NCBI GenBank assembly: GCA_018712345.1
Contig: DVHG01000010.1
Coordinates: forward strand, 62,001 to 126,000
DNA from: Candidatus Onthovicinus excrementipullorum
Lineage (GTDB): Bacteria > Bacillota > Clostridia > Oscillospirales > Acutalibacteraceae
Reading direction: 5' to 3'
DNA: 64,000 nt
Below are positions 51,772-60,976 of this stretch, one piece after another (position 1 is the stretch's first letter; each line of letters begins with the position of its first letter). Position numbers and translations under genes: made by a program. Under the pieces are notes generated by a model. It was not told where the DNA came from and did no database searches. It was given only the letters and a program-made list of their open reading frames with translations.

Positions 51772-52440
51772 TCACTCCCCAAAGGTGTAGCCGATGCCAA
51801 ACACCGTGACAATATAGCGCTGATCGTCATCGTGCAGCTTGTGCCGCAGGCGGCGGATGGCGACGCGCAGCGCGCTCTCGTCCACAAAGTTGCCGTCGAT
51901 ATCCCATACCTGCTCGAGCAGCATAGTATGGGTGAGCACTTTTTTGCGGTTTTCAATCAGGCACTTTAAAATACGGTATTCCTTCTGTGTCAGGCGGATC
52001 ATTTCCCCGGCGATCCGCACCTCCGGGCGGTTTAAATCCATCTCAAAATCCAGATACCGGAACAGCTTGGCGTCCCCTGCGCCGGTGCGGTTTAAAAGTA
52101 CCTGCACCTTTTTGCACAGCACGGCCAAGGAGAAGGGCTTGGCAATATAGTCGTCACAGCCGGACTGGTAACCGCGCAGCATGTCGCGCTCGGAGTCGTT
52201 GGCCGTCAGGAACAGGATCGGCGCCTGCGTCCCCTTCCGCAGGGCCTCGCACAGGTCAATTCCACTGCCGTCCGGGAGGTTGATATCCAGCAGGTAGAGG
52301 TCATAATAGCTGTCCCGCCGGTTTGCCATTGCCTCACGAAGCGTGTAAAAACGCGTGACTGCGTGCCCATCGTGCTCCAGTGCCAGCGCGACGGCGGCAT
52401 TCAGATCGCGGTCATCTTCAAGTAAAAAAATATTTGCCAT
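51772..52440 (-). CDS. OmpR-family response regulator
   Basis: A 222-residue regulator. Receiver with LLEDDRDLNAA, phosphoacceptor Asp in YLLDINLPDGSGID and IAKPFS; winged-helix DNA-binding C-terminus with LTQKEYRILKCLIENRKKVL and GIGYTFGE. It is coupled to the kinase gene. The hairpin at 52477-52502 and a 77-base gap separate it from the transporter genes, so it may also be transcribed on its own. Confidence 0.88.
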   Translation of the reverse strand: MANIFLLEDDRDLNAAVALALEHDGHAVTRFYTLREAMANRRDSYYDLYLLDINLPDGSGIDLCEALRKGTQAPILFLTANDSERDMLRGYQSGCDDYIAKPFSLAVLCKKVQVLLNRTGAGDAKLFRYLDFEMDLNRPEVRIAGEMIRLTQKEYRILKCLIENRKKVLTHTMLLEQVWDIDGNFVDESALRVAIRRLRHKLHDDDQRYIVTVFGIGYTFGE

Positions 52441-52476
52441 ATATAGATCCCTCCTGCTCCCTAAAAGTGCAGAGAT

Positions 52477-52502
52477 GGGCAGGGGCTGCGCATCCCCTGC
52501 CC
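52477..52502 (-). terminator. Hairpin between the ABC permease and the response regulator
   Basis: GGGCAGGGG (52477-52485) pairs with CCCCTGCCC (52494-52502); the minus strand continues ATCTCTGCACTTTT. It could reduce read-through from the transporter genes into the two-component genes. Confidence 0.5.
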
Positions 52503-52517
52503 ATGTGTCATTTTAAC

Positions 52518-55079
52518 TTAATTTTCAAAATTGCGCAACCGCTCTATAATCGTTTCCCGCGAGACACTCTGGTATACGATTGCAGGCACGCTCAGGCAGA
52601 TCACGGTAAAGGCCGCAATCAGCCCGATCACCAGACCGGTCGGGTAGACGAACTGCGCATAGTCTGCAAAGCTGGAGGCCGATCGGTCTACCAGATAGAG
52701 GAACGCATTGCCGAGCGTCAGGATCAGTCCGGTGGAGATCAGGGCGTAGAAGCCGCCCTCCCACGTGAGCATGGCGCGAATCTGCCTTTTGGTCATGCCG
52801 ACACTCTCCAGAACAGCCAGTTCATTGCGGCGCGCGAGCACGCTGGTGAGCATTACATTGACAAAGTTGATCAGCCCAATCACGATCAGCAGGATGGACG
52901 CCCCATTGCCCAGGATTGTGAGGGAGTGCATGGAGGCGTTCCACTCCCGGATGACCTGGGCCGAGCTCTCGAACGCGATGGAATCGCCGGTGAGCGTCTG
53001 GATGAGGCGGTTCATGGCCGTTTCCAGCTGTTCCCGGTCCGCCCCTCTGGCGACATTGACGCCGATATCGTAGATGACAGGGCTGTCCGTGAGCTTCGCC
53101 ATCCCGACCTCACTGACGAAGAGGCAGCCAGGCACGGCGCTGGCGAGGATCTCCCGGTTGGCGGTTAGCTCATTCTGCCGGTAGTCGTTTGTTTTCAGGG
53201 AGGCCGCTACTGTGAATGCGGCCGATTTTTTGTTGTCCGGTGAAAGGGTAAGCGTCTGTCCCACCAGTTTCTCATTGACGCTCCACGTCTCATCCTCAAA
53301 GCCGACGAGCGCCATCTCGCCGCGCCGGAATGCCTCCAGATCGATTGGATGATCGGGGTGGGTATTGTTATATGCCTGCACGTACCGCTCATCGATGGTG
53401 GAGACATAGCAGCCGAAGGTACCCGTATCCACATACTGCCGGAGCGAGGCGACAAACTGGTCAAAGCTCAGCCCCTGGTCGGAGAGGTGCTCCTGATCAA
53501 AAGCTGCCCGCAGCCGTGATTGGACAGCGGAGTCATCCAGGTTGAGCCGCACCCAGACGGCCCGGTTGACGATAACCTCCTGCACACCGTCCAGCGCAGA
53601 GACCTGATTCACAAATTTCTGATCGTACTGCGGCACCTCGTCGCCGGAATTGCCGGCCATGTTTGTAAACCGTGTATCCCGGAATTCAAAATCATAGTTG
53701 AGGTACCGCTCTGCGTAGGCCTCCGCGCTGACACTGCCGAGCAGGCCGTTGACGCCCAGGATCGTCACCGTGCCCAGGAACAGGGAGAGGAACACAAGCA
53801 CGGCGCGCTTTTTATCCCGGAACACGTTGTGGAAGGCCATCACGGAGGGCTTTCCACCGTTGCGGGACCTGCGGGATTTGACCTTTTTGGGGGCAAAGTT
53901 CTGAAAGCGAAGAGCTTCCACAGGGGAGATGCGCGCCGCCGCGCGCGCCGGGGCGTTGCAGCTGAGCCAGACCGTCACTGCGGAGAAGAGCACCGATGCG
54001 ATGAAAATCACCGGATGGAAGAAGACCTCTGCATCCATATTCGATTCCCCGCTGAGGAAGCTGCTTGTCAGCACGGTGGGGATTAGCACGAAGGAGACGG
54101 CCGTGGCCAGCAGGATCCCGATCGGAATCCCGATGCAGGCAAAGTGCACCGCCTGGCTGCGGACGAGCTTTTTGATCTGGGACGGGGAGGTGCCGATCGT
54201 CTTGAGCAGACCGTAAAAGCGCGTATCTTTGGTTACGGAGATATACAGCACGTTATAGATCAGCAGGTAGCCGCTGCCGATGATAAACAGAGCCAGCAGC
54301 ACCACAACGGCTGCGATATATCCCGCGGCGCCGCCGGTCAGGGAAAAGCTGGTGATCCAGTTCTGCCCCGCATCCTTGCTGGCCGGGATATCCTTTTCCA
54401 GCAGCGAGAAGTCCTCCGGTGTGTGTTTCAGTGTCAGGGAAAGGGTGCCGCCCTCCTGCAAAGCACATCCGGTGCGCTCACACAGCGCTTTGGAGACGAA
54501 GGCGGTGCCTGCCCCGGTGTAGGAGCGGAACCAGCCGGACAGGGTAAAGGTGCAGTGCTGTTCCCCGTTCCGGTCCGCATAGGTGAGCGGAACCTGCATG
54601 CCGATGGAGGGGGACGTGATTCCAAGCTGTTCGAGCGCGTCACGGGAGAGCAGGATCTCATTCTCCGCGTCGGGATAGCCGCCATTGAGATCATTGAAGG
54701 CGGGCAGCAGATGCTCTTCCCACTCCGTAGAGTCGGCATATAGCAGGGCGATCTGCAGATCCCTCCCGCTGCTGTTCTGCTGTGAGACGGAGCCCACGGG
54801 AATCTGTTCGCCTACGGTTTCCACATAGTCCAGGGAACGGGCTTTGTTCGTCTGCTCGGGGGTGGGATTGTTTAAAAATGCGTTGGCCGTGGTCCCCGCG
54901 GTACGCACGGTGGAGAGGTTCATATTCTCCACATAGTTGACGCCGATGGTGAAAATAGTGGTAATCATAAAGGTCGTGAGGATGATGGCCAGCACGGCGA
55001 AAATATTGCGTGTCCGGTTGGCACGCATCATGCCCTTCCCGATCCGCCGGAGGGCGGACTTGTTGCGGTTTGCATGCAT
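52518..55079 (-). CDS. ABC transporter permease with two FtsX domains
   Basis: An 853-residue protein. One membrane helix near the N-terminus (about 25-50) precedes an external region (about 50-240), an FtsX core of three helices (about 250-370), another helix (about 420-445), a second external region (about 450-720) and a second FtsX core to the end. This MacB/LolC-like duplication occurs in peptide-antibiotic export or resistance transporters. The start at 55079 follows GGGAGGTG. Its ATPase is the upstream gene, which ends 5 bases before. Confidence 0.85.
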   Translation of the reverse strand: MHANRNKSALRRIGKGMMRANRTRNIFAVLAIILTTFMITTIFTIGVNYVENMNLSTVRTAGTTANAFLNNPTPEQTNKARSLDYVETVGEQIPVGSVSQQNSSGRDLQIALLYADSTEWEEHLLPAFNDLNGGYPDAENEILLSRDALEQLGITSPSIGMQVPLTYADRNGEQHCTFTLSGWFRSYTGAGTAFVSKALCERTGCALQEGGTLSLTLKHTPEDFSLLEKDIPASKDAGQNWITSFSLTGGAAGYIAAVVVLLALFIIGSGYLLIYNVLYISVTKDTRFYGLLKTIGTSPSQIKKLVRSQAVHFACIGIPIGILLATAVSFVLIPTVLTSSFLSGESNMDAEVFFHPVIFIASVLFSAVTVWLSCNAPARAAARISPVEALRFQNFAPKKVKSRRSRNGGKPSVMAFHNVFRDKKRAVLVFLSLFLGTVTILGVNGLLGSVSAEAYAERYLNYDFEFRDTRFTNMAGNSGDEVPQYDQKFVNQVSALDGVQEVIVNRAVWVRLNLDDSAVQSRLRAAFDQEHLSDQGLSFDQFVASLRQYVDTGTFGCYVSTIDERYVQAYNNTHPDHPIDLEAFRRGEMALVGFEDETWSVNEKLVGQTLTLSPDNKKSAAFTVAASLKTNDYRQNELTANREILASAVPGCLFVSEVGMAKLTDSPVIYDIGVNVARGADREQLETAMNRLIQTLTGDSIAFESSAQVIREWNASMHSLTILGNGASILLIVIGLINFVNVMLTSVLARRNELAVLESVGMTKRQIRAMLTWEGGFYALISTGLILTLGNAFLYLVDRSASSFADYAQFVYPTGLVIGLIAAFTVICLSVPAIVYQSVSRETIIERLRNFEN

Positions 55080-55084
55080 GGCGT

Positions 55085-55756
55085 TCACCTCCCTGCGGCG
55101 ACCTTACCGTCCTCGATCCGGATGATGCGGTCCGCCATCTGGGCGATTTCCTCATTGTGCGTGATCATGACGGTGGTCTGGTGGAATTGCCTGCTGACGG
55201 ACTGCATCAGCAGCAGGACGTCCATGCTCGTCTTGGAGTCGAGGTTCCCGGTCGGCTCATCCGCCAGGACGATGGCCGGCTTGGTGGAGAGGGCGCGGGC
55301 AATGGCCACCCGCTGCTGCTGGCCGCCGGAGAGATTGTTTGGCATGTTGTCAAGTTTTTTCTCCAACCCGAGCGCATGGATGATCTCTGTTAAAAAGGCG
55401 CTGTCCGGTTTTCCGCCGTCAAGCTCGATGGGCAGGGCGATATTCTCATACACATTGAGCACCGGAACCAGATTGTAATTCTGGAACACAAAGCCGATAT
55501 TCCGTCGCCGGAAGATGGTCAGCGCCTCATCCTTCATGGAAAAGAGTTCCTTGCCGCGCACAGTCACGGTGCCGGAGGTGGGGCGGTCGAGCCCGCCGAT
55601 CATATTCAGCAGCGTGGATTTTCCACTGCCGGACGTACCCACCACGGCCACAAATTCTCCCTCCTCCACGCGGATGGATACGCCGTCGAGTGCGTGGACC
55701 TCATTGGAGCCCGAACCGTAGATTTTAACGAGATTATTCGTTTCCAAAACTGTCAT
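55085..55756 (-). CDS. ABC transporter ATP-binding protein (MacB/BceA-like)
   Basis: A 223-residue ATPase. Walker [16 protein letters not shown], signature [15 protein letters not shown], Walker [13 protein letters not shown] and switch His in [10 protein letters not shown]; the LD and Q-loop ([18 protein letters not shown]) match the MacB/LolD subfamily. It powers the FtsX permease that follows. Together with the downstream regulator and kinase it forms a typical peptide sensing/detoxification module. Confidence 0.92.
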   Translation of the reverse strand: MTVLETNNLVKIYGSGSNEVHALDGVSIRVEEGEFVAVVGTSGSGKSTLLNMIGGLDRPTSGTVTVRGKELFSMKDEALTIFRRRNIGFVFQNYNLVPVLNVYENIALPIELDGGKPDSAFLTEIIHALGLEKKLDNMPNNLSGGQQQRVAIARALSTKPAIVLADEPTGNLDSKTSMDVLLLMQSVSRQFHQTTVMITHNEEIAQMADRIIRIEDGKVAAGR

Positions 55757-55942
55757 CTTGACACCCTCCTGATCTTGGATTCTGGCCCTATCATACCAAC
55801 GCGGTCTTACAGAGTTGTTACAAAAGGTGATTTGCTCCGCTGTGCGCCACCAGGGAAAAATCTCCTGCGTTTTTATCCAAAAAAGTGACGTCCCTCGCCC
55901 TTTTTTGGAAAGGGGAACGAAATGTTGAATAGCACTTATAGC

Positions 55943-55972
55943 GAACGCCCCATCGTGTTCGATGAGGCGTTC
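55943..55972. other. Hairpin in the 55757-55996 intergenic gap
   Basis: GAACGCC-C-CATCG pairs with CGATG-A-GGCGTTC around TGTT. No T tract follows on either strand. It lies 24 bases after the minus-strand phosphoesterase stop and may act as its terminator or protect the 3' end. Confidence 0.5.
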
Positions 55973-55996
55973 TGTGCCGAATTTAGTCTGTCGCTC

Positions 55997-58294
55997 TTAC
56001 TTTTTTCTGCGCAGCAGGGTGAGAGCCATCACTCCGCCGGAGAGCAGGATCAGGACGCCGGGCAGTATGGCGGCCGTATCTCCGGTATCCGGGGGAGCTA
56101 CGGACCCGGGGTTTGCCGTCAGCGCCCAGGTGCGGGTGATGGTAGTGTTGTTATCCTCGGGGTAATTGCTGTCCGTCCCCATCGTATCCGCTACGCGCTC
56201 GATAAATCCGGTGAGCTGTCCGCGCAGTTCTGCAGTCAGCAGGCCCTCATCGTCAGGGGCGCCGTTGATCAACTGCTTCAGGAGCGCTTCAATATTCAGA
56301 TCAATATTGCCAATACCCAGGGATTCAAGCAGGGCGCCGGCATTGTCCAGCAGGTCCTTCATCGTATAGCCGGCCGGGATCTCCGTGCCCATATTGCAAA
56401 TGACTGCCGTGACGGCAGATCCGAGCACCTCGTCACTGTGAGCATTGGCCGGAATGATCAGCGCGGTGCGGCTTTCGTCAAACGTGAGGCCAACTGTACC
56501 GCCATCCGCTGTGACGCCGGTGATACCTGTAAATTCAGTGAAGTCCATCTGCTCCAGCAGAACATTCAGCAGGTTTGTCACATGGTGGATCAGGATGTCG
56601 ATCAGCTGATCGGTCAGCTCGCCGCTTGCTAAAAGTGCACGGGCATCCTGTACCCATTGGGGCTGCTCAAGGCTGTCCTCGCCGCCCAGGTGGCTCTGAT
56701 AGATAAAGTTGGCGTAATCAAGGATTGTTTTGGCCGTGTTGCCATCCCTCGCCATTTCAACGGTCGCGAGCTCTTCTACGGCTCCCTGAATGACCGCGTC
56801 GAGCGCGGCCGGCTCTGCGAGCAAATCGTCCACCGCGTCAAAGAGGTAATTGAGCGAATCCATGATGCCGGCCTTTGGAATCTGAAGCTGCAGCCCGTTT
56901 GTCTCATCCAGCCAGTCGATCAGGATGGCGCTGTTCGCATAAGTGACGGAGAGGTCGCCCTCCGTGGGGGCAATGGCGGAGATCAGTAACGGGAGTGCCA
57001 TATCAATAATCTGCTCAACGGTGAGGGGGAGACCGCCGCCCAGCAGGCTGCCGATCAATCCCTCGAGCGCTGTCTTACTGCCGGTCTCTGCAATCTGGCC
57101 GTAGTAGCCATGCAGGAGGTTGTTGAGCATGCCGGTCAGCGATGCGGCGGTGAAGCCGTTCGCTTTGCCGTAAGCGGAGATATCCTCAATCGTCTGCGCC
57201 TCTCCGGTGACGGGGTTGGTGAAGGTGATCGGGCCGACGCCGGTGTAGGTCTTGACGTCCATCGTCTCATGGACCGTACCGCCTTCAATCGTGCGGGTAA
57301 GCGTCACGGCGCGCGCCGGGGACGGATACGTCACGACGGAGCCAGTCTCGATATCATACAGGGTATTGCCGCTCTCCGTGGTGATGGCGGCAATATCATT
57401 GGCGTGCATGTGCCCGGTGAAAATGTACGCCATGCCGGCATCCGCATACACCTGCGCCAGCCGCGTATAGTCGTTGACCAGGAACATGGGCATCAGCTCC
57501 GGTTCCATCTCAAAGTGCGGGACCACGCCGTGGTGCTGCATCCCAATGACGGTATCCCCGCGCTGTTTGGCCGCCGCAATCTGTTCAATGATCCAGCTCT
57601 CCAGTTCGGGGCTGATGGCACCGCTCGTCTCGTGCTCATCCGTGCCGGAATCGGTGTTATCGGCGCTGTAACGCGCGGAATCAATGGCGATAAGGGTAAA
57701 GCCGTCCTTGGGGCGGGCCACATAGGAAAGGCCGCCGCCCTGTTTGCCCGCGGCAGGTGTGAAGGTGGCGATGACGGTGTCGTCGTTGTAGACGAGGTCG
57801 GCGTAAATCTCGCGGAAATCCTGCTGCGTGGTGCGCTCGGCGGGCACAGCGTTACCGTCCGCAGTGTTGAAGTTCATGCCGTTGGAGTTGTTCAGATCGT
57901 GGTTGCCGGGGACGATGTAGACCTGTGCACCCGACTCCTGCTCAAACTGCTCCAGTTTTTTCGCCAGCTCCTCATGGTTCTCCTGCTCGCCGTCCTTGGT
58001 CAGGTCGCCGGAGATGAGCAGCACATCCGGGTCATCCTGCCTGATGGTGTCCAGCAGGGCGGTCAGGAAAGCGGCGCCCTCCGCAAACATCTTGCGGTCG
58101 CTGTTGCGGTGCTCCTGAAAGTCCGCCGTGTTTTTGATCAGGCTGGGCGAGAGATAATGCGTGTCCGACAGGACGGCGATCTTCAGGCTCTCCTCCTGCC
58201 CGGCGGGGCTCGCCGCGGCGGCCGATACGGCCGGCCCGGCCAGCAGCGCTGCGGTCAAAAGGGCAGCCGCTCCCTTTTGCATCAATTTTTTCAT
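55997..58294 (-). CDS. Wall-anchored metallophosphoesterase with PPDTG sorting signal
   Basis: A 765-residue secreted protein. The signal peptide is residues 1-27 (GAAALLTAALLAGPAVSAAA). A calcineurin-like metallophosphoesterase domain follows with LSDTHYLSP, ISGDLTKDGEQENH, VPGNHDLNNS, MQHHGVVPH and TGHMHANDI. About 350 further residues have no known domain. The C-terminus has PPDTGDT, a hydrophobic stretch and RRKK, which fits the (S/P)PxTG class used by clostridial sortases. It probably hydrolyses phosphoesters outside the cell and may serve phosphate scavenging; the nearby Pho system is far off in the window. Confidence 0.85.
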   Translation of the reverse strand: MKKLMQKGAAALLTAALLAGPAVSAAAASPAGQEESLKIAVLSDTHYLSPSLIKNTADFQEHRNSDRKMFAEGAAFLTALLDTIRQDDPDVLLISGDLTKDGEQENHEELAKKLEQFEQESGAQVYIVPGNHDLNNSNGMNFNTADGNAVPAERTTQQDFREIYADLVYNDDTVIATFTPAAGKQGGGLSYVARPKDGFTLIAIDSARYSADNTDSGTDEHETSGAISPELESWIIEQIAAAKQRGDTVIGMQHHGVVPHFEMEPELMPMFLVNDYTRLAQVYADAGMAYIFTGHMHANDIAAITTESGNTLYDIETGSVVTYPSPARAVTLTRTIEGGTVHETMDVKTYTGVGPITFTNPVTGEAQTIEDISAYGKANGFTAASLTGMLNNLLHGYYGQIAETGSKTALEGLIGSLLGGGLPLTVEQIIDMALPLLISAIAPTEGDLSVTYANSAILIDWLDETNGLQLQIPKAGIMDSLNYLFDAVDDLLAEPAALDAVIQGAVEELATVEMARDGNTAKTILDYANFIYQSHLGGEDSLEQPQWVQDARALLASGELTDQLIDILIHHVTNLLNVLLEQMDFTEFTGITGVTADGGTVGLTFDESRTALIIPANAHSDEVLGSAVTAVICNMGTEIPAGYTMKDLLDNAGALLESLGIGNIDLNIEALLKQLINGAPDDEGLLTAELRGQLTGFIERVADTMGTDSNYPEDNNTTITRTWALTANPGSVAPPDTGDTAAILPGVLILLSGGVMALTLLRRKK

Positions 58295-58551
58295 TTGACT
58301 TCCTCCTCTTCTATAATGATATATAAAATGATAGCATGGGATTGTTAAATCCGCTGCTATGTGCCCATTATAATCCGGTAAAAGAGGTGTTTGCCGTTAT
58401 TATCATATCGCCAATGGAGAGAAAACAGACTTGTTTTATACGTATTTTTTATTTTTGAAGTACGATTATTCCGTCACACAGCTGTTCCGTTGCGTGCGAA
58501 TTTTCCGGTGAAGCGCCGGGTGTCAGCTTTTTACCCTAATTGACCGGAGCC

Positions 58552-59505
58552 TCACAGGCAGCGCTTTTTCAAGATTCGGTGATAGGACGGCGCATCCGCG
58601 GCGGCGGGCGCTGTTTCCTCCAGCTCTCCCGCGCCGATCATCGCATTGATCCGCAGGGCGAGATATGTGTCCCCTATGCCGGGCTCATATTTCCCCAGAA
58701 TGCGGCCGATCACCATAGCCTCCTGAAATGATTCCGGTTCGGCGGCGATCTCCCGGTGGATCAAATCGTCATAAAATGTCTCCGCAGCGCCCGTCAGCTG
58801 CCCGCCTGTCACAGCGCGCAAAGGGGCGTTTTCCCGCTGTAAATCCCGCCAGCGGGCAGCACATGTGGCCTCCAGCTCCGGCGTCGACTCCTGTTCCAGC
58901 GGGAGATAGCGGTAATACTCCTCTGGATCAACCTCCGCCCAGGCGGATGCGTGCCGCGCGGTTTTCTCATCCACGGCCTCCCACCCCGGGAGCTTGATGA
59001 GCCGGATTTTACCGTGCCGGCCCAGCTGCCCGAGCTGCTCCATCATCCAGTAAAAGCCGCACAGCTCCTCCGGTTGATCACTGTACCAGATCCGGACGTC
59101 CTCCCCGGCGCTCGCGCGTTTGAGAAGTGCTTTCAGGCGTTCCTCGGCGGAGCGGACCAGTTCCCCGGCCGCCGCCTGCCCCTCACCGTTCGGATAGACG
59201 CCGTACAGCCGTTCCAGAACGGCCTTTCGCCGCGTCCAGAAAGCCTCCTGTGCGATGTCGCCGACATTCAGTAGCAGCGAAAAAGTGTAGACATCCGCGG
59301 GATCTCCTCCCAGCGGGACGGCGTGCTCCCAGGCAAGGCGCTGCTGCGCCTCAGACTGTTCGCAGGCCTGACGGATCTCCTCCCGCGTCGGCGTTGCTCC
59401 CGCTGCATGGATCACGGCAACGTAGCCTGCATACGGTCCCTCTCCGCAGTGCTGGGCCTGTTTCAGGCCGCCGCCCGCACTCTCACTGAAAACAATTTCG
59501 ATCAT
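58552..59505 (-). CDS. DUF1835/DUF3658 domain protein
   Basis: A 317-residue soluble protein. It opens with MIEIVFSESAGGGLKQAQHC, matching the DUF1835 N-terminus. LLLNVGDIAQEAFWTRRKAV follows, and IWYSDQPEELCGFYWMMEQL fits the domain's helix. The second half (GQLTGAAETFYDDLIHREIA) fits DUF3658. The function of this pair is unknown; no catalytic residues can be named. It lies 25 bases after the GH28 gene's stop side on the same strand, so it may be co-transcribed. Confidence 0.75.
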   Translation of the reverse strand: MIEIVFSESAGGGLKQAQHCGEGPYAGYVAVIHAAGATPTREEIRQACEQSEAQQRLAWEHAVPLGGDPADVYTFSLLLNVGDIAQEAFWTRRKAVLERLYGVYPNGEGQAAAGELVRSAEERLKALLKRASAGEDVRIWYSDQPEELCGFYWMMEQLGQLGRHGKIRLIKLPGWEAVDEKTARHASAWAEVDPEEYYRYLPLEQESTPELEATCAARWRDLQRENAPLRAVTGGQLTGAAETFYDDLIHREIAAEPESFQEAMVIGRILGKYEPGIGDTYLALRINAMIGAGELEETAPAAADAPSYHRILKKRCL

Positions 59506-59530
59506 ATATTTATCCCCTTTGCCGGGAACT

Positions 59531-60889
59531 TTACTCGGTCACACAGTCCTCAACTTCCGCCCGGGCGGCCTTGCCGTCAAAGCGGTCGAGCGTCAGGTTC
59601 TCACACCGCTCGGCGCACAGCGCCTCGCCGAAGGCGTCCCGCTCTGCGCCGGAAAAGCGCACGGAGCAGTCGCGCAGCGTCACACCGCGCGTATCCCGCA
59701 GCCAAAAGCCGGGGGAGGGGCGCTTTTCTATCCCCTTACCAAGGCCGGGGCGCAGGTCATACAGGCCCTTCTCCCACTTGCTTTTGGCGTGAACATGGAC
59801 CTGAACATGCTCAAACAGCACGTTTTCAATCTGATTGTCCCCGTTCCCGGAGAGGAATATCCCGTTCTCCGAATCACAGGTGATGTTGAAAAACCGGATG
59901 TTGGAGATATGGCCGGAGCGGGTGTGCTCATCGCGGTCATGGGTGGTGAGGATGATGGGCTCCGCACAGCCCCACCAGCAGTCGGCAAAGCGGCGCGTAT
60001 CAATGATGATGTTGGAAAAGGAGATGTTCTCCACATTCCCGCCGTCACGGATCTGGATGGACAGCCCGCGGTTGGAGCGGGAGATCACGCAGTTATGCAC
60101 CAGCACATTGCGGAAGTCGCCCGTCCCCTCCGTGCCGATTTTAATCGCGGCGGAGGTGGAGGTGAGCGTACAGTCGGCAATCAGGATATTCTCCGTGGGA
60201 CCGTACTCCATGTTCCCCGCGGACGATTTCAGGCAGATACAGTCATCTGCGCAGGTGATGTGACAGCCGAGGATGCGCACGTTGGTGGAGTGGTCGGGGT
60301 CAATGCCGTCGGAGTTTGCCACATCCAGATCGTTGAGGATCCGGATGCGGTCGATCAGCACGTCGTCGCACCCAGCGGGGTGGAGCGTCCAGAACGGGGC
60401 GTTTTGCAACGTAACCTCTGAAAAGGTACTGTGATTGCAGTGCTCCACATAGATAAGGGTGGGGCGGGGATAAAAATCCCCTGTGACATAGTAGGGGCTC
60501 ACCCGCCGGACAAAGGCGTCCGCGCTGCCGTCGATCGTTCCCGGGCCGGTGATTGCAATATTGCCGGCATCCTTAGCGTACAGGAACGCATAGGAGGGCT
60601 TGAGCGTGACGGGCGTTCCGATACGGTCCACACCGGTATCCTTCTGCCCCTCGTTGGGGCGGAAATAGGTGCTCAGCTCGCGATGTGCCCGCAGCACGCT
60701 CCCACGCTCAAGGTGGAGCTCCACGTTGGACCTTAAAATCAGCGAGCTCGAATAGTAAGTTTTTCCACTCTCGAGCACCACACACCCGCCGCCGGCACGG
60801 GCGCAGGCATTGATGGCAGCCTGAATGGCGGGGGCGTCGTTGGTTGCGTCATCCGCCTTTGCTCCGAAGTCTGCAACACGATAGATCAT
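59531..60889 (-). CDS. Glycoside hydrolase family 28-like (polygalacturonase fold) protein
   Basis: A 452-residue right-handed beta-helix without a signal peptide. The N-terminal VADFGAKADDATNDAPAIQA is the pectin-lyase/GH28 start motif, NSDGIDPDHST and CADDCICLKS supply the catalytic Asp set. The canonical GHG His is replaced: the segment reads STSAAIKIGTEG, and the RIK lysine position reads SIQ. It may therefore have a different mechanism or substrate, or be a non-canonical GH28 subgroup. The start at 60889 has no strong Shine-Dalgarno sequence (GGATGTG about 10 bases upstream). Confidence 0.82.
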   Translation of the reverse strand: MIYRVADFGAKADDATNDAPAIQAAINACARAGGGCVVLESGKTYYSSSLILRSNVELHLERGSVLRAHRELSTYFRPNEGQKDTGVDRIGTPVTLKPSYAFLYAKDAGNIAITGPGTIDGSADAFVRRVSPYYVTGDFYPRPTLIYVEHCNHSTFSEVTLQNAPFWTLHPAGCDDVLIDRIRILNDLDVANSDGIDPDHSTNVRILGCHITCADDCICLKSSAGNMEYGPTENILIADCTLTSTSAAIKIGTEGTGDFRNVLVHNCVISRSNRGLSIQIRDGGNVENISFSNIIIDTRRFADCWWGCAEPIILTTHDRDEHTRSGHISNIRFFNITCDSENGIFLSGNGDNQIENVLFEHVQVHVHAKSKWEKGLYDLRPGLGKGIEKRPSPGFWLRDTRGVTLRDCSVRFSGAERDAFGEALCAERCENLTLDRFDGKAARAEVEDCVTE

Positions 60890-60976
60890 ACCAACACATC
60901 CTTAAAATATCGGAATCAAAACAGTAGTACGGGAAAACGGACGGCGCACGGCACGTCCGTTTTCCTTTTAGCAGGG

